NCBI RefSeq assembly: GCF_947581735.1
Contig: NZ_CANPVT010000008.1
Location: 248,001 to 312,000, forward strand
Direction: 5' to 3'
Source of the DNA: Candidatus Palauibacter soopunensis
GTDB lineage: Bacteria > Gemmatimonadota > Gemmatimonadetes > Palauibacterales > Palauibacteraceae
DNA: 64,000 bases
Below, in pieces: positions 61,988-64,000 of this stretch. Position 1 is the stretch's first letter. Every line of letters begins with the position of its first letter. The position numbers and the translations under genes were made by a program. The notes under the pieces were generated by a model. The model was not told the origin of the DNA. It was given only the letters and a program-made list of their open reading frames with translations, and made no database searches.

Positions 61988-63910
61988 TCAACGTCGTTCG
62001 AAGTAGTAGAGCCCGCCCCCGGCGGCGCCGACGACGAGATCGAGATCGCCGTCCCCGTCCAGGTCCCCGAACTCCGGCGTCGCGAACAGCGGCAGATCCT
62101 CCGCGGCGGGGAACCCGCCGTCGGCCTCGACGAAGTTCGGGGCCCGGGGACTCCCATCGTTCCGGAAGTAGCGGATCCCATCGGACTCGGTGCCGACGAT
62201 GAGGTCGAGGTCGCCGTCCCCGTCGTGGTCGAGGAGCTTGGGGAAGCTACGCCGGCCGATGTCGATCTCCGCGTACTCGTCGCTCACGAATTCGAAGCTC
62301 GGCTCCGAGGCGGAGCCGACGTTCTCGTAGTAGTTCAGCGCCCCCGAGGATTCCCCGATCATGAGGTCGAGATCTCCATCGCCGTCGAGGTCGCCGAGCG
62401 CGGGCGTCGCGTTGCTCCCGCGCGTGATCTCGACGAACGCCGAGTCGACAAGCGTGAGGCGGGGCTCCGTGGCCGAGCCCTCGTTCCGCACGTAGCGGAT
62501 CTCGTCGCGCCACGTGCCGAGCAGGAGGTCGAGGTCGCCGTCCGCGTCCAGATCGCCGAAGGCCGGTGCGTTGTGGTAGGCGCCCGGCAGCTCGAACTCG
62601 CCCGTCCGGCGGAAGACGGGCCGCGTCCCGCTCCCTTCGTTCTCGAACAGGAATACGCGCGAGTTCGACAGGTCTCCGGGGTCGATCTTGTTGCCGACCA
62701 GGAGGTCGAGGTCGCTGTCGCCGTCGAGGTCGACCAGTGAGGCCACGCTCTCGCTGCCCACATCGATCTGCGAGATGAAGCGGCGCGTGCGAAGCTCGAA
62801 GCTGCCGTCGGACTCCTGCGAGAAGAGCATGAGGTTGTCGGCGGTCGTCGTGTTCGCGTTGTACGCGCCGCCGAGTACGCCCATGAGCAGGTCGAGGTCG
62901 CCGTCGCCGTCGTAGTCGCCGAAGGTCGGGGCGTTGTAGCCGCTTGTCCGGATCGGGTCGTCGAGGGGGAAGGGACGCGGCTCCACACGGAGGTTCGGAG
63001 CCTCGCACGATCCGGCGTTCTCGATCAGGAGGAGCCCGGCCTCGAAGAAGTCTCCCCAGAACATGTCCGTGTCGCCGTCCGCGTCGTAGTCGGCCAGCGC
63101 CATCGTGTTCGCGCCATGGAGGGTGGGGAAGGGCCCGCCCGCGTCCGGGCCGTCGAAGGGCGGCACGCCGCCGGCCGCCGCCGGGTCGGCGACGATCTCG
63201 ATGTCCTCGAAACGGTCCGTGATGTGCCGGAACGGCGAGGCGTTCGCGCCGATCGCACCGGTTGCCTCGTAGCGCGTGACCGTCCCCACGAGTCGGCCGA
63301 TGAAGAGGTCGAGGCGGCCGTCGCAGTCGATGTCCGCCGCATTGGGAATGTTCTGGCGATCCGAGAAGATCGCCTCCCCGCGTGTGTCGCGAAGGGTGTC
63401 CGCGATGAGCTCGAAGACAGCCCCGCCGGCCGTGCCCGCGTTGCGATAGAGCTTCATGTAGCTGAAGGGGGACTCCGCGAGAAGGTCCCGGTCTCCGTCC
63501 GCGTCGACATCCACGAAGCGGAACCACTCTCCTACCTCGAGGTCCGAGTACGCAGCCGGACGCCAGGTATGGCGCCGTCCGTCCGGCGTGTCCTCGCGCT
63601 CGAAGAACAGCAGGCGGTCCGTCCTCTCCTGCACGAAGAGGTCGAGGTCGCCGTCTCCGTCGATGTCCACCCACTGCGGACGCGGGACGTTGAAGCCGCC
63701 GAGGAAGGGGATCTCATAGGCGTTTCCGGATTCATCGAATACCGGAAAGGGGGTCACGGAGCGCACGAAGCCGGTTTCGGTCGCCACCGTGGATTCCGGC
63801 GCCAACTCCCCCGGCCCTACGCCCCCCGAGGCGCATCCCGCCGCGAGGAGCGCGGCGGTCAGCGCTCCCGATGCGGCCCGCCGGCTCCGGGGCCCGGCCA
63901 TGCGGCTCAC
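61988..63910 (-). CDS. FG-GAP/VCBS repeat lipoprotein
   Basis: 640 residues from a GTG at 63910 (an ATG at 63901 is an alternative). Lipobox LAAGC (Cys26). The mature part is a chain of ten Ca-binding Dx[D/N]xDGxxD-type loops, e.g. DIDGDGDLDLFV, DVDADGDRDLLA, DYDGDGDLDLLM, DLDADGDLDLLL, DHDGDGDLDLIV and DLDGDGDLDLVV. They alternate with 'NEGSATEP' or 'NVGSASEP' turns; this is the integrin-type propeller of VCBS/FG-GAP proteins. A surface, calcium-stabilised binding protein. Partner unknown. The stop overlaps a TTG of the next gene by a few bases, and three exported genes share this operon. Confidence 0.92.
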   Translation of the reverse strand: MSRMAGPRSRRAASGALTAALLAAGCASGGVGPGELAPESTVATETGFVRSVTPFPVFDESGNAYEIPFLGGFNVPRPQWVDIDGDGDLDLFVQERTDRLLFFEREDTPDGRRHTWRPAAYSDLEVGEWFRFVDVDADGDRDLLAESPFSYMKLYRNAGTAGGAVFELIADTLRDTRGEAIFSDRQNIPNAADIDCDGRLDLFIGRLVGTVTRYEATGAIGANASPFRHITDRFEDIEIVADPAAAGGVPPFDGPDAGGPFPTLHGANTMALADYDADGDTDMFWGDFFEAGLLLIENAGSCEAPNLRVEPRPFPLDDPIRTSGYNAPTFGDYDGDGDLDLLMGVLGGAYNANTTTADNLMLFSQESDGSFELRTRRFISQIDVGSESVASLVDLDGDSDLDLLVGNKIDPGDLSNSRVFLFENEGSGTRPVFRRTGEFELPGAYHNAPAFGDLDADGDLDLLLGTWRDEIRYVRNEGSATEPRLTLVDSAFVEITRGSNATPALGDLDGDGDLDLMIGESSGALNYYENVGSASEPSFEFVSDEYAEIDIGRRSFPKLLDHDGDGDLDLIVGTESDGIRYFRNDGSPRAPNFVEADGGFPAAEDLPLFATPEFGDLDGDGDLDLVVGAAGGGLYYFERR

Positions 63911-63923
63911 GTTGCGGGGGCCC

Positions 63924-64000
63924 TCAGCGGGGGCTGGAGGCGAGACCGATGCCCGACGCGTAGGGCGGTGTCTCGATGACGTCGACGATCTCGCGGGTGG
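63924..64000 (-). CDS. C-terminal end of an unidentified gene (5' end outside window)
   Basis: The last 24 codons and TGA (63924-63926) of a frame running in from the right edge: 'TREIVDVIETPPYASGIGLA' then SSPR. It lies 13 bases before the FG-GAP lipoprotein start, so it would be the gene ahead of it in the same transcript. The fragment is too short to assign. The other two minus-strand frames give no better reading. Confidence 0.35.
   Translation of the reverse strand, partial: TREIVDVIETPPYASGIGLASSPR

Noticed and set aside
59373-62006. Plus-strand open frame of 877 codons opposite the choice-of-anchor B gene
   Set aside because: No family signal, biased composition, and it mirrors the codons of the minus-strand gene, whose signal peptide and repeats are clear.
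62030-63730. CRISPR-like or satellite array from repeated 'gaggtcgaggtcgccgtc' units
   Set aside because: The repeats are in phase with the coding frame of the FG-GAP protein and encode its Ca-binding loops; spacing is irregular and the spacers are coding.

Overview
The window is about 64 kb of very GC-rich, densely coding bacterial DNA from a diderm (outer-membrane) organism. It carries Tol-Pal, an LptD-type LPS assembly protein, LolA, Lnt and a TonB-dependent receptor, a complete-looking TolQ-TolR-TolA/TonB-TolB-Pal-CpoB block, classical menaquinone genes, and many lipoproteins. GTG and TTG starts and 4-base start/stop overlaps (ATGA, GTGA, TTGA) are common. Gene content and protein style (choice-of-anchor B, FG-GAP and CocE-type secreted proteins, glutamate-rich high-GC coding) fit Gemmatimonadota best. 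That placement is inference from family knowledge, not a search result. No rRNA, tRNA, CRISPR array, insertion sequence or phage gene was seen.

Layout. 1-2440: the end of a CocE/X-Pro peptidase-type hydrolase, then two tandem paralogous exported proteins on the minus strand. 2652-22130 (plus): a housekeeping block. It holds radC, a bifunctional RelA/SpoT, uvrB, the tRNA t6A genes tsaE-tsaB with rimI, ssb, hemA, the Tol-Pal envelope system, nrdR, tatC, lptD, a long-chain polyprenyl diphosphate synthase, a DUF4321-like small membrane protein and tatA. 22213-24054 (minus): a PpiD/SurA-type periplasmic chaperone. 24232-48149 (plus): one 24-kb colinear train of about 20 genes behind a good promoter: a TPR gene broken by an in-frame TAA, aroQ, pepP, efp, accB, accC, comB-like, ftsK, lolA, rimO, hemL, lnt, a TonB-dependent receptor, a histone-deacetylase-fold hydrolase, menF-menD-menB-menA-menE and a class V PLP enzyme. 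48163-56311 (minus): a seven-gene operon (EVE protein, LemA, DUF2207, peroxiredoxin, PCD, aspartoacylase-family enzyme, large metzincin-like LRR lipoprotein). 56543-58233 (plus): a PhzF-family protein and an outer-membrane beta-barrel. 58276-64000 (minus): three exported propeller or FG-GAP proteins and the tail of one more gene.

The envelope genes work together: LptD and Lnt/LolA build the outer membrane, Tol-Pal maintains it, TatA/TatC and PpiD export and fold proteins. The men genes make menaquinone, and hemA and hemL give the C5 route to 5-aminolevulinate.

Most unusual points: (1) lptD has no ATG, GTG or TTG upstream of its signal peptide but an ideal CTG (CTGA overlap plus a strong Shine-Dalgarno). 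(2) A nonsense codon splits the first gene of the 24-kb train. (3) A 1070-residue lipoprotein combines leucine-rich repeats with a perfect metzincin zinc motif. (4) A deacetylase-fold enzyme and a TonB receptor are translationally coupled into the menaquinone operon.
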